DNA of 64,000 bases. Source: Acanthosepion esculentum (Eukaryota; Mollusca; Cephalopoda; Sepiida; Sepiidae). Location: NCBI GenBank assembly GCA_964036315.1, contig OZ038492.1:33393118-33457117 (forward strand), given 5' to 3'. Below the pieces are notes generated by a model that was given only the letters and a program-made list of their open reading frames with translations, was not told where the DNA came from and searched no databases. Each line of letters opens with the position of its first letter. Position 1 is the stretch's first letter. This document shows, piece after piece, positions 53,615 through 63,734 of this stretch. The translations under genes were made by a program, and so were the position numbers.

Positions 53615-53770
53615 ATGGACTTTGAAGATGGAATTCAAAGTATAAAAAATACATGTAATATATATATTTGTAATCCTCAGATTGCAAATTTAGCTTTCTA
53701 TGAAATTGAAGACGAAGTGATGAACTTGGCTCAAAGAAGTCTCAGCAATTTTGGTCTGCCAAATCCAAAC
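53615..53770 (+). pseudogene. Helitron Rep-Hel fragment, pre-helicase linker
   Basis: An open frame ends in the array. The residues AFYEIEDEVMNLAQRSLSNF, GLPNPNRN resemble the Helitron segment (A-x-x-x-IED-x...G-x-L-x-x-(F/Y)GLP-x-P-x-R) that precedes the helicase. The stop codon arises inside the first 31-bp unit. Confidence 0.6.
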
Positions 53771-56700
53771 AGAAACTGGACAAATCAAAAGAAGTTTTGA
53801 GAGAAACTGGACAAATCAAAAGAAGTTTTGAGAGAAACTGGACAAATCAAAAGAAGTTTTGAGAGAAACTGGACAAATCAAAAGAAGTTTTGAGAGAAAC
53901 TGGACAAATCAAAAGAAGTTTTGAGAGAAACTGGACAAATCAAAAGAAGTTTTGAGAGAAACTGGACAAATCAAAAGAAGTTTTGAGAGAAACTGGACAA
54001 ATCAAAAGAAGTTTTGAGAGAAACTGGACAAATCAAAAGAAGTTTTGAGAGAAACTGGACAAATCAAAAGAAGTTTTGAGAGAAACTGGACAAATCAAAA
54101 GAAGTTTTGAGAGAAACTGGACAAATCAAAAGAAGTTTTGAGAGAAACTGGACAAATCAAAAGAAGTTTTGAGAGAAACTGGACAAATCAAAAGAAGTTT
54201 TGAGAGAAACTGGACAAATCAAAAGAAGTTTTGAGAGAAACTGGACAAATCAAAAGAAGTTTTGAGAGAAACTGGACAAATCAAAAGAAGTTTTGAGAGA
54301 AACTGGACAAATCAAAAGAAGTTTTGAGAGAAACTGGACAAATCAAAAGAAGTTTTGAGAGAAACTGGACAAATCAAAAGAAGTTTTGAGAGAAACTGGA
54401 CAAATCAAAAGAAGTTTTGAGAGAAACTGGACAAATCAAAAGAAGTTTTGAGAGAAACTGGACAAATCAAAAGAAGTTTTGAGAGAAACTGGACAAATCA
54501 AAAGAAGTTTTGAGAGAAACTGGACAAATCAAAAGAAGTTTTGAGAGAAACTGGACAAATCAAAAGAAGTTTTGAGAGAAACTGGACAAATCAAAAGAAG
54601 TTTTGAGAGAAACTGGACAAATCAAAAGAAGTTTTGAGAGAAACTGGACAAATCAAAAGAAGTTTTGAGAGAAACTGGACAAATCAAAAGAAGTTTTGAG
54701 AGAAACTGGACAAATCAAAAGAAGTTTTGAGAGAAACTGGACAAATCAAAAGAAGTTTTGAGAGAAACTGGACAAATCAAAAGAAGTTTTGAGAGAAACT
54801 GGACAAATCAAAAGAAGTTTTGAGAGAAACTGGACAAATCAAAAGAAGTTTTGAGAGAAACTGGACAAATCAAAAGAAGTTTTGAGAGAAACTGGACAAA
54901 TCAAAAGAAGTTTTGAGAGAAACTGGACAAATCAAAAGAAGTTTTGAGAGAAACTGGACAAATCAAAAGAAGTTTTGAGAGAAACTGGACAAATCAAAAG
55001 AAGTTTTGAGAGAAACTGGACAAATCAAAAGAAGTTTTGAGAGAAACTGGACAAATCAAAAGAAGTTTTGAGAGAAACTGGACAAATCAAAAGAAGTTTT
55101 GAGAGAAACTGGACAAATCAAAAGAAGTTTTGAGAGAAACTGGACAAATCAAAAGAAGTTTTGAGAGAAACTGGACAAATCAAAAGAAGTTTTGAGAGAA
55201 ACTGGACAAATCAAAAGAAGTTTTGAGAGAAACTGGACAAATCAAAAGAAGTTTTGAGAGAAACTGGACAAATCAAAAGAAGTTTTGAGAGAAACTGGAC
55301 AAATCAAAAGAAGTTTTGAGAGAAACTGGACAAATCAAAAGAAGTTTTGAGAGAAACTGGACAAATCAAAAGAAGTTTTGAGAGAAACTGGACAAATCAA
55401 AAGAAGTTTTGAGAGAAACTGGACAAATCAAAAGAAGTTTTGAGAGAAACTGGACAAATCAAAAGAAGTTTTGAGAGAAACTGGACAAATCAAAAGAAGT
55501 TTTGAGAGAAACTGGACAAATCAAAAGAAGTTTTGAGAGAAACTGGACAAATCAAAAGAAGTTTTGAGAGAAACTGGACAAATCAAAAGAAGTTTTGAGA
55601 GAAACTGGACAAATCAAAAGAAGTTTTGAGAGAAACTGGACAAATCAAAAGAAGTTTTGAGAGAAACTGGACAAATCAAAAGAAGTTTTGAGAGAAACTG
55701 GACAAATCAAAAGAAGTTTTGAGAGAAACTGGACAAATCAAAAGAAGTTTTGAGAGAAACTGGACAAATCAAAAGAAGTTTTGAGAGAAACTGGACAAAT
55801 CAAAAGAAGTTTTGAGAGAAACTGGACAAATCAAAAGAAGTTTTGAGAGAAACTGGACAAATCAAAAGAAGTTTTGAGAGAAACTGGACAAATCAAAAGA
55901 AGTTTTGAGAGAAACTGGACAAATCAAAAGAAGTTTTGAGAGAAACTGGACAAATCAAAAGAAGTTTTGAGAGAAACTGGACAAATCAAAAGAAGTTTTG
56001 AGAGAAACTGGACAAATCAAAAGAAGTTTTGAGAGAAACTGGACAAATCAAAAGAAGTTTTGAGAGAAACTGGACAAATCAAAAGAAGTTTTGAGAGAAA
56101 CTGGACAAATCAAAAGAAGTTTTGAGAGAAACTGGACAAATCAAAAGAAGTTTTGAGAGAAACTGGACAAATCAAAAGAAGTTTTGAGAGAAACTGGACA
56201 AATCAAAAGAAGTTTTGAGAGAAACTGGACAAATCAAAAGAAGTTTTGAGAGAAACTGGACAAATCAAAAGAAGTTTTGAGAGAAACTGGACAAATCAAA
56301 AGAAGTTTTGAGAGAAACTGGACAAATCAAAAGAAGTTTTGAGAGAAACTGGACAAATCAAAAGAAGTTTTGAGAGAAACTGGACAAATCAAAAGAAGTT
56401 TTGAGAGAAACTGGACAAATCAAAAGAAGTTTTGAGAGAAACTGGACAAATCAAAAGAAGTTTTGAGAGAAACTGGACAAATCAAAAGAAGTTTTGAGAG
56501 AAACTGGACAAATCAAAAGAAGTTTTGAGAGAAACTGGACAAATCAAAAGAAGTTTTGAGAGAAACTGGACAAATCAAAAGAAGTTTTGAGAGAAACTGG
56601 ACAAATCAAAAGAAGTTTTGAGAGAAACTGGACAAATCAAAAGAAGTTTTGAGAGAAACTGGACAAATCAAAAGAAGTTTTGAGAGAAACTGGACAAATC

Positions 56701-56820
56701 AAAAGAAGTTTTGAGAGAAACTGGACAAATCAAAAGAAGTTTTGAGAGAAACTGGACAAATCAAAAGAAGTTTTGAGAGAAACTGGACAAATCAAAAGAA
56801 GTTTTGAGAGAAACTGGACA
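53771..56820 (+). repeat. 31-bp satellite array, 98 complete units
   Basis: Unit: AGAAACTGGACA, then AATCAAAAGAAGTTTTGAG. Complete units run from 53771 to 56808 (3038 bp = 98 x 31), plus a final 12-bp partial (AGAAACTGGACA, 56809-56820). No variant unit was noticed by eye. Because 31 is not a multiple of 3, each frame meets the TGA in TTTTGAG every third unit. The unit has no CpG and no spacers. It begins and ends exactly on the repeated 12-mer within the Helitron helicase gene. The extreme uniformity implies very recent amplification, ongoing homogenisation, or an assembly artefact in copy number. Confidence 0.97.
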
Positions 56821-57896
56821 CAACATGGAAGAACTGTAGCAATGTGTTCAAAACAATGAGCCCCTGTTGAACCAAGACCAACAGCAAGTCTATCAGAAAG
56901 TCTTTGATGGCATCAACAACAACAATGGAGGGATTTTCTTCTTGGATGTACCTGAAAGTACTAGTAAAACTTATGTAATTGAACTTCTTTCTGGTCTACT
57001 CTTGTGATTTTAGACAAACATTACCAGTTATTCCAACAGTAACCCCAGCTGATAAAATCAATGCTTGCTTGAAAAATTCTTACATCTGGAGCCATGTTCA
57101 AAGACTCAGTCTGAAAACAAACAGTTAGAATCACAAGTGACCTTGAAGTAGGAAGATTTGCTGCTTTGTTGTTGCAGCTTGGCAATGGAACCCTCAAAAT
57201 GGACCAAAATTTCACTCCCAAATAGTTGAGGATTTCTGTCTCAAGTATCCAAGACTTAATTAATCATATTTATCCAAACATTAAACACCATTTCATGGAT
57301 TCAAATTGGCTTTGCACCCAAGAATCGGACTCTGGTTAGCATCAATTGGAAATTTCTCCAAGAAAAGCATGAAGTACTTTTCCATTTCCATTGATGCTGT
57401 GGTTGAACAAGAGCAGGTAGTGAATTATACAATAGAGTTCCTGAACTCATTGAATCCTTCTGGAATGCTATCACACAAGCTGGAGCTAAAAGAAAATGTG
57501 CCAGTTATGCTATTGAGAAATCTGGATCTGCCAAAGCTTTGTAAGGGAATAAGGTTAATTGTCAATAAGATGGTTCCTTATTTCTTGAAAGGAGAGTTCC
57601 TTATTGGTCCAGAAACGGAAAGAGTTTTAATTCCAAGAATCCCCTTAATTGCTCAAGAACTTCCTTTTGAGTTCAGAAGATGTCAGTTTCCAGTGAGAAT
57701 GAGCTATGCAATGTTAATCAATAAGTCTCAAGGACAATCATTGAAAGTAACTGGACTTCATCAGATGGAACCCTACTTTTCTCACGACCAGCTCTGTTGG
57801 TTGTTCAAGGTTTGGGGATGGAAACAAGCTTTTTTTATTGGCCCCCAAGTGGGGAAAACCAAACATTTTGTTTATCATGCAGCAGCTTTGCAATAA
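56821..57896 (+). pseudogene. Helitron PIF1-type helicase pseudogene
   Basis: DNA helicase domain of a Helitron transposase. In order: NMEEL, NNEPLLNQDQQQVYQKVFDG near 56825-56913; GGIFFLDVPESTSKTYVIEL (Walker A, 56930-56990; the usual G-GTGKT has become STSKT); a frameshift and deletion of motif Ia-II; KILTSGAMFKDSV.KQTVRI-like near 57070; GRFAALLLQLGNGTLKMDQN near 57150; then an intact 196-codon frame (57306-57896) with NYTIEFLNSLNPSGMLSHKL, VPVMLLRNLDLPKLCKGIRL, IPRIPLIAQELPFEFRRCQF, PVRMSYAMLINKSQGQSLKV, then YFSHDQL and NKSQGQ-type C-terminal motifs. Frameshifts, a missing DEAD-like motif II and the damaged Walker A show it is dead. Confidence 0.85.
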
Positions 57897-57900
57897 GTTC

Positions 57901-58042
57901 CAGATAGACAAATTATATCACTTTTTTTTATGAAAACTTGTTTGAAAAAATATTGTTCTAGTTTAATAAAATTTAATATGTACTCAGTGTATGAAGAGTC
58001 ATTCTTGGGCCAAAAAGCCTAATCAATAGCCCTCCACAGGAG

Positions 58043-58045
<3 letters not shown>
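57901..58045. other. Spacer
   Basis: AT-rich; possible Helitron 3' flank, but no terminal hairpin seen. Confidence 0.35.

Positions 58046-58101
<56 letters not shown>
58046..58101. repeat. (TA)n microsatellite
   Basis: About 55 bp of TA. Confidence 0.95.
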
Positions 58102-58102
<1 letters not shown>

Positions 58103-59239
58103 GAACTAAAATTTTAAATTTTATTTTATTTTTTTGAACAGTTTTTACTGTTAATTTTCTGTTTGAGTACTTTACTAAGAGACTGCTTACCATAAAATCA
58201 TTACCCTCCAAAAATATTAAATATATTCAGTTATTGTTTTTTAAACTCCTAAAAATGGTTTTGTTTTTAAACAAACTTTATTCAGACATTTATAGAGTAT
58301 CTGATGTTAAATAACTGTCATTGACTCCATAAGATTGGCATACTAATGAATGTTATTATCACCACTCATTTAATGATGATTAAATTGAGGAGTTATAGAC
58401 AGGAAAAAGAACTAATTATTCTCTATTTCACTTTTTAGTTGCAATAGTTTTTATCAATGAGTTAACATGTAAAGAAGTTCTTTATATCTTTTTATTTGTA
58501 TGCGTAATTAGGTTTTGGTTTGCATTATTTTTAAGACACTAGCATTAAGTGAACTGAATGAGGGTGCAAGATTGAAACTCTACCACCTAGTTCATCTAAC
58601 ATTTTGGCTACTTTATTTTTCTAAACAATTTCAAAATTTTCTGATATTAGCAACAAAACCACTCAAGTATTGTCCAAATTGATAACATGGGAGTTGAAAA
58701 GTTCTCGACCTGAGCAAGATGTCCTTTAAGAAGTGTTCATTTGGTCAGATTGTGAGTAGTGTGTCTGACTGAGAATTTTTTCAGCACCTATTCATAATTA
58801 ATATTTCTATCATTACCTGTTTTTAAGAGTTACTCTGGGGAAAAAATTGCATGCAACTTTTTTTTTTTTTTTAAAGAAAAAGTACACATTCTATTTTGGA
58901 TATATTAAAATATGATAATGACAAGCACTTTACTAGAAGTGTTTTTGAAGTAAAGAAGGCAGTGTGCTGAAATGTGTGGTAGTCTAATGTGGTGCGAAAT
59001 ATCCTAAAGGTTTTACAGTATTATAGCATGCTATTAAAAATATTTTCCCATGTTTAGTCTATCCTTGCTATGATAGTACAGCCATGAAAGAACCTTTTTT
59101 AAACAATCTAGAATACTTTAACAAATAGTCTTTCTGTCTTAGTTTGAATGTATTGGATGAGCCACTCTTTTGATAGCCTAGAGGTTTAAGTGACTGAATT
59201 ATTCCCAAATGTCCTATTTCATACCTCAAATTATATTTC
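58102..59239. other. AT-rich, non-coding
   Basis: No gene recognised. Around 58560-58800 the composition is less AT-rich and could be an old element. Confidence 0.4.
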
Positions 59240-60440
59240 ATTTATTTCTGAAAGAGTCTATCAAGCTTTAGATGAGAATGGTGAAACTAGGGCTGTTACT
59301 TTGGACATCTGAAGACATTTGACAGGATTTGGCATAATGGTCTTCACAAGTTGAAATGTTATGGTATTTCTGGATGCATTTTTTTGAATTGATTCAGCCT
59401 TTCTTAACTTTAATTTCATGATTTATCTTGAATGGCCACTCTTCTAGATCATTTTGCATTAATGCAAGCGTTCCCCAGGGTTTGATCCTTAGACCTATGT
59501 TGTTTCTAATTTTCATTAATGACCTTCCTAATGGTATCAGTTCCCAATTTGGTATCTAGGCTGATGACACAATGATTTACTTCTGTCTTTATAGTAAGTC
59601 TGATCTATTTGAGATGGTCAAATTGGCAGCTGATCTAAAAAATGACCATCAGTCTGTTAACTGTGGTTTGTTAATTTTAATGCCTCCAAAACAAGACGAC
59701 TCTTTTGTTTGAGAACCCTTTTTGCCTTCCATCAACATAGCTGATGCTAACCTCCAAGAGAGTGACTTATTGTGTTTTCTCTGGTTAGTTTTCTACCAAC
59801 ATGAAATGGAAAGGTTATACTCGTTCTGCTACTAGGAAAGTTGGTTCATTGTGTTGTGCTAGAGTTTTTGTCTTGCCAGAATCTCTCTCTATATATTTAA
59901 GTCTCCCAGTTGTTCATGCTTTGAATATTGCTGCCACATATGGCCTGGTGCTTCTGCAATGTATTTGTATTTTTTTGATAAAATACATAGAATTTGCAAT
60001 GTTATTAGTCCTGACCTGGCATTTCGGCTTCAGTTGCTTTCCCACAGCTGTAACCTAACTTCCTGTGCCTTTTTTATGAATAATTTCATGGTAATTGTTC
60101 TGATGAACTTTCCTCTACAGTACTTAGACTTCATGGATTTAAGCACAGTACTAGATTGGTGGTAAGGTTTTATCATTTTGCAAGATGTAACCATAAGTTC
60201 TATGCTAACAATTTCTTTTCTCATGTTTTTCACTAGTGGAATTCTTCTTGCTTCCCAGTCAACTTTGATCTGTAAAAATTTTAAATTTAATGTCAGTTGT
60301 TATCTTCTGTCTTAATTCCTGTTCTTTTATTATTCTCTCTTGCCTTAGTGTTTTTCCTCCTCCTATCACAGTCAGTAACCCCTTGCAGCTTAGTAGCTTT
60401 ATTGCCTTACTTGAGGTGAAATGTTTAAAAAAATAAATTT
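59240..60440 (+). mobile_element. LINE family 1, RT C-terminal half to 3' UTR
   Basis: Decayed but collinear with the copy at 1.65-2.5 kb: VYQALDENGETRAVTLDI-like near 59259, GLHKLKCYGISGCI-like near 59340, VPQGLILRPMLFLIFINDLP (one frame) near 59470-59530, a GISSQFGI*ADDTMIYFCL box with TAG at the Y position near 59537-59590, FEMVKLAADLKNDHQSVN near 59609, TRSATRKVGSLCCARVFVLP near 59820-59880, LNIAATYGLVLLQCICIFLI near 59920-59985, and the 3' UTR AGTAGCTTTATTGCCTTACT near 60391. CpGs of the family are largely converted to TG/CA. Confidence 0.85.
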
Positions 60441-61486
60441 ATGAAATTTATATTTGTAAATGATATGAAATAATTTGCAATCTGGAAGGTAGAGATGCTG
60501 AATCCAGTGGGTTAGGATATTGGTCCATTTTTAAAAAAGATAAAAAAGCAGCAGATGACTGAAGTAATTATGAACTAGTATTGTTACCAATCTTCCTCAA
60601 GTGATATTGGCCTGAGAAAAGTGCAGGGAAACAGCCAGATTTTTTTTAATGTATTTCTCTGCAGTTTTTGATGACTTGCTATGACCAGTATTTAATAACC
60701 TGATATTGATTTTTCTTTGAGGAATTTCTCCTTCAACGCAGTTCCCCCCCCCCCCCGCATTCCAACATTATACAGATTTCCACGTTATCAACCATTTTAT
60801 AGCTGTATGTATTCAGTTTTGTATCATTTTACCCCATTCTCATGTTAAATACAACTTGCTAATGGTAAAAAGGGTAGTGAGATCAAGTAAATCATCTTCT
60901 AGATAATTCAATATCTAAAGGTCAGTGTTATAGTCTGCATTTCAAGTGCAAAGTAGTTTCTTCTTGGCCTATTAATTGCAGCAGAAATTTGTCATTCACA
61001 ATTAGGCTATATAACTGCATCTGTAGTTAATGATTGACATTTAAAAAAAAATAATTACTGTCTAACCTGATTTCAATAAAATGTAACATAACCTATTATC
61101 TTTCTGTAAGTTGATATATTTTATAAAAATGAAATGTCTTGCTCTGTTAATTGTTTGTACCATGATCCCTGGTAGGGTAACATTGATAATAGATTATAAA
61201 TGTTCTATTGGGTCAATGCTTGATATTTTCTGTTTTGATATCAGATTACCAGATCCTGCATTGTCTTACAGAGTTGCTATTCAGGATTTGACTTTTGATA
61301 TGAAAGAAAATGTTTGCTGATTTCATAAATGTTGAATTGGAATATCAAAATTACATAGACAAAAGCTTGTTGAATTTTTGAGATCAAATATATGCTTCAC
61401 TATTGGAACTAGGAGGTTCATCTTCATAGTTATATTCTCAACAAATTTGCCATTGTACACTTAAGCTTGCAGTACATGTCTGTCTT
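60441..61486. other. AT-rich, non-coding
   Basis: A C12 run at about 60746-60757. Short open frames, e.g. 61111-61320, show no known domain. Confidence 0.4.
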
Positions 61487-61502
61487 CATAGTGGGTTGGA
61501 AA

Positions 61503-61553
61503 CAAAGTTCATGCACAACTTTTAATATATATATATGTTGTGCAGGAACTTTG
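61503..61553. repeat. 17-bp inverted repeat flanking (TA)n
   Basis: CAAAGTTCATGCACAAC (61503-61519) pairs with GTTGTGCAGGAACTTTG (61537-61553), one mismatch, with TTTTAATATATATATAT between. It looks like the closed ends of a mariner-type palindromic element or a terminal fold-back. Confidence 0.7.
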
Positions 61554-61639
61554 ATTCTAGCCGAGTACTTCTTGAAATTTAAAAAGGAACACTTTATTCC
61601 ATCAGTGATGGTAGATTGTTTTTCTGTTTTCTTTTGCTT

Positions 61640-61995
61640 AGTGGATTAAAGTGTTAAAATATATCTGGTTCCCTGGTAGCTTTGAGTTCAGTCCCTATGT
61701 TTAGTAGTGCTGAAAAGTCATATTTTGATTCAGTAAAAGAAGCAAACCAGTAGCACAAAATTGAATAAGACCAGGGAATATTAACTGATGTGATTTATCT
61801 CTCCTAAGCATGGAAAGTGTGGAATGAGATTAATCTACACTTGTGGATAAAATAAAGTTTGTTTAAAAATTCCCAAGTTACTGAGCATGAAGGCAGACAC
61901 CCGAAGAAAGCCACATGGTACAGCAGCCAGAGTGGTGCAATAAAAAAGCTGAGCATTTTGGTTCAAATAGCAAAGCATATGATAATTGAAGCTTG
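61640..61995 (+). mobile_element. Diverged tRNA-SINE family T copy, tentative
   Basis: GTAGCTTTGAGTTCAGTCCC (B-box type), TGGAATGAGATTAATCTACA, TGTGGATAAAATAAAG, TTTAAAAATTCCCAAG, CACCCGAAGAAAGCC and a CA-CAGCAGCCAGAGT block follow the family order, but the distal helix and GTC are lost. Confidence 0.45.
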
Positions 61996-62170
61996 TCTTG
62001 AAAATGGAAAATTTTTAAACTTGTTTTTACAGCTGTAATTGTAAAATGAATTTTGACTAAAACTCAAAAATAAAATGAACTTCACTCAAGCTAGATGCAA
62101 ATTTGAACATTAAAAAAATGAAAAATATCTAAGCATGAAAAACTATATTTTAAATGACTTAGTCTAAGTT

Positions 62171-62590
62171 AAGCTTATGGCCACATCACATTGAAACACC
62201 AATTCTTGTCAGATCACTGAAGTTAGGCAAGATTGAACCCAGTCAGTACTTAGGATGTGATTGCTTGGAAATGCCAAGTGCTATAAGCTTGGATATGCAG
62301 GCATTGTAGCAGATAAAAGAATAGGAAATTGTAGAGCTGAATTCAAATTCCAGTTAAGTTAGTTACATTCACTTATGTACAAATAGTATTGGAAAAGGTA
62401 GGAATCCATCTTTTTTTTCCCTCCATAGCTCTGTGTTAAACATCAGGACAGACTGGGTTCTATAGCCTTGGTTGGAAACCAGTCTACTGCAGAAAGCTTA
62501 CTGTAAAGATTCTTCTGCCAAGTCGGTCATAAATCAAAAAGAGACCTGATCGCCCAGGCGTTCATCATGCATGGCACCTATTAAAGGAAA
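62171..62590 (+). mobile_element. Full-length 5S-rRNA-derived SINE with target duplication
   Basis: Flanked by TCTAAGTT at 62163-62170 and 62591-62598. The 5S-like head spans about 62173-62290: TTATGGCCACATCACATTGA, AACACCAATTCTTGTCAGAT, CACTGAAGTTAGGCAAGATT, GAACCCAGTCAGTACTTAGG, ATGTGATTGCTTGGAAATGC, CAAGTGCTATAAGC. Then CTTGGATATGCAGG and the common body (AATTCCAGTTAAGTTAGTTA, TTGGAAAAGGTAGGAATCCA, GACTGGGTTCTATAGCCTTG, AGTCGGTCATAAATCAAAAA, CATGCATGGCACC). This is the best template for the family in the window. No CpG is left in the 5S head. Confidence 0.85.
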
Positions 62591-62598
62591 TCTAAGTT

Positions 62599-63262
62599 CA
62601 AAAACTTATTTTTTCATTAAAGGGAGTTGAGGTCAGAAATTAAGTACATTAGTTATGGGTTAGGATCAAATATGAATCAGAATCCAATAGAATATGATAA
62701 AGTACAAATAGGAAATCTTTATCAATCTAACATGTTTCACTATTATTAAAGTTTCATCAAAGAATGAGATATAGAGAAAAAGAAATTCTGGTCTTTTTAC
62801 TTTTGTTTGATTTTCATTGGGTAATCATGTTTCATGTGTATTCAACTTTTTAAACAAACATAGTATAATTTGTGACCTTCTGAATTCAAGGTGATGCATT
62901 CCATCCAAAGTTTCAAGAAATTAAGATTCCAAGTCTACCTGAAAAACCATAAATATTGCTTTATGTATGTAAGTGTATAATAATTCTAATTTGTCTGTAT
63001 GGGATTATTGTGTGTAGTAGACGTTAGTTGTATTTTGGTTTGAGAATGTTTTTAAATACATACTACTTGTTTTAGATAAACATATAAATGTTTTAAATAA
63101 AAGTAGGTGACATGTGTTTATAATTGGTAATATTGTTATTAGTAGGCTTTTGAAGTACTTTCTTTGTAAAGAATTTTTTTTAATTAGGGTGGCATTAGTA
63201 AAATCAAAATTATGGCTAGTTTGAATGTTTTTCTTTAAATGTGAATCTCTTTTGTGTTTGTA
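62599..63262. other. AT-rich, non-coding
   Basis: No feature recognised. CTTTTGTGTTTGTAG at about 63248-63262 is a possible splice acceptor. Confidence 0.35.
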
Positions 63263-63530
63263 GATACAGGCTTTTAGATCATGTGATGTTTCCCAATATA
63301 AATTTTTGACATTGTGAATGATTTATTTGATAATGTTTGGGTATCAACCGATGCGGTCAGTAGAAACAAAAAAAAAATTCTGTGTACCAACACTAAGTTC
63401 AATCATAAATCTTTTGTAAACAGTCCAGCAAGCAGTGTAGTAACGAAAATGGGGTCAGAAATTCAACCTTCCCCTCGCAACAGCCGAAACACACTTTTAG
63501 TCATCAAGCTCAAAATCATTCTAAATCCCG
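63263..63530 (+). other. Candidate exon with start codon and splice donor
   Basis: A CpG-bearing, less AT-rich stretch. A frame starts at an ATG in good context (ACGAAAATGGGG, ATG at 63449-63451) and reads MGSEIQPSPRNSRNTLLVIK, LKIILNP to a donor CCCG|GTAAGC at 63530/63531. An acceptor-like string precedes it at 63248-63262. The frame is also open upstream. It may be a first coding exon of the transcription unit proposed from 18 kb, or of a separate gene; a CCAAT box on the minus strand (GGCCAATCAG, about 63575-63584) could instead mark a minus-strand promoter. No family recognised. Confidence 0.3.
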
Positions 63531-63734
63531 GTAAGCAAAAAAGCAACGGCCTTTATTCACCAAATGATTTTTCTGATTGGCCATACCATTCAGGGAGGAA
63601 AGAACATTAGCATAGTTTCTCAGATACTTAAAGTAGCATTTTTTTGCTAAAAATTTTTTTTAATTTCCCTTCGGTGGACAACACACAGAACACACTCTTT
63701 TTTGAGGTAGGTGATTTTCACTTTTGTTACACTC
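63531..63734. other. Unassigned DNA
   Basis: T-rich in part; contains the minus-strand CCAAT box mentioned in the previous entry. Confidence 0.35.

Larger units (their letters stand above)
53615..57900 (+). mobile_element. Helitron remnant split by a satellite array
   Basis: Left piece 53615-53770 and right piece 56821-57896 both match the Rep-Hel protein of Helitrons, in the order expected for the region before and within the PIF1-type helicase domain. Between them lie 98 copies of a 31-bp repeat. The N-terminal HUH (Rep) part was not found upstream, nor a clear 5'-TC or CTAG 3' end with hairpin, so the element is truncated and decayed. Confidence 0.75.

Noticed and set aside
53771..56820. 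CRISPR-like array
   Set aside because: The 31-bp units are directly contiguous with no spacers, the flanks are a Helitron gene, and the rest of the window is clearly animal-type DNA.
57306..57896. Intact host PIF1 helicase exon
   Set aside because: The motifs are those of Helitron helicases, upstream parts are frameshifted, Walker A is damaged and no splice sites frame it.
63314..63610. A 98-codon gene
   Set aside because: The frame crosses a strong splice donor at 63531; only the part before it is plausible as an exon.
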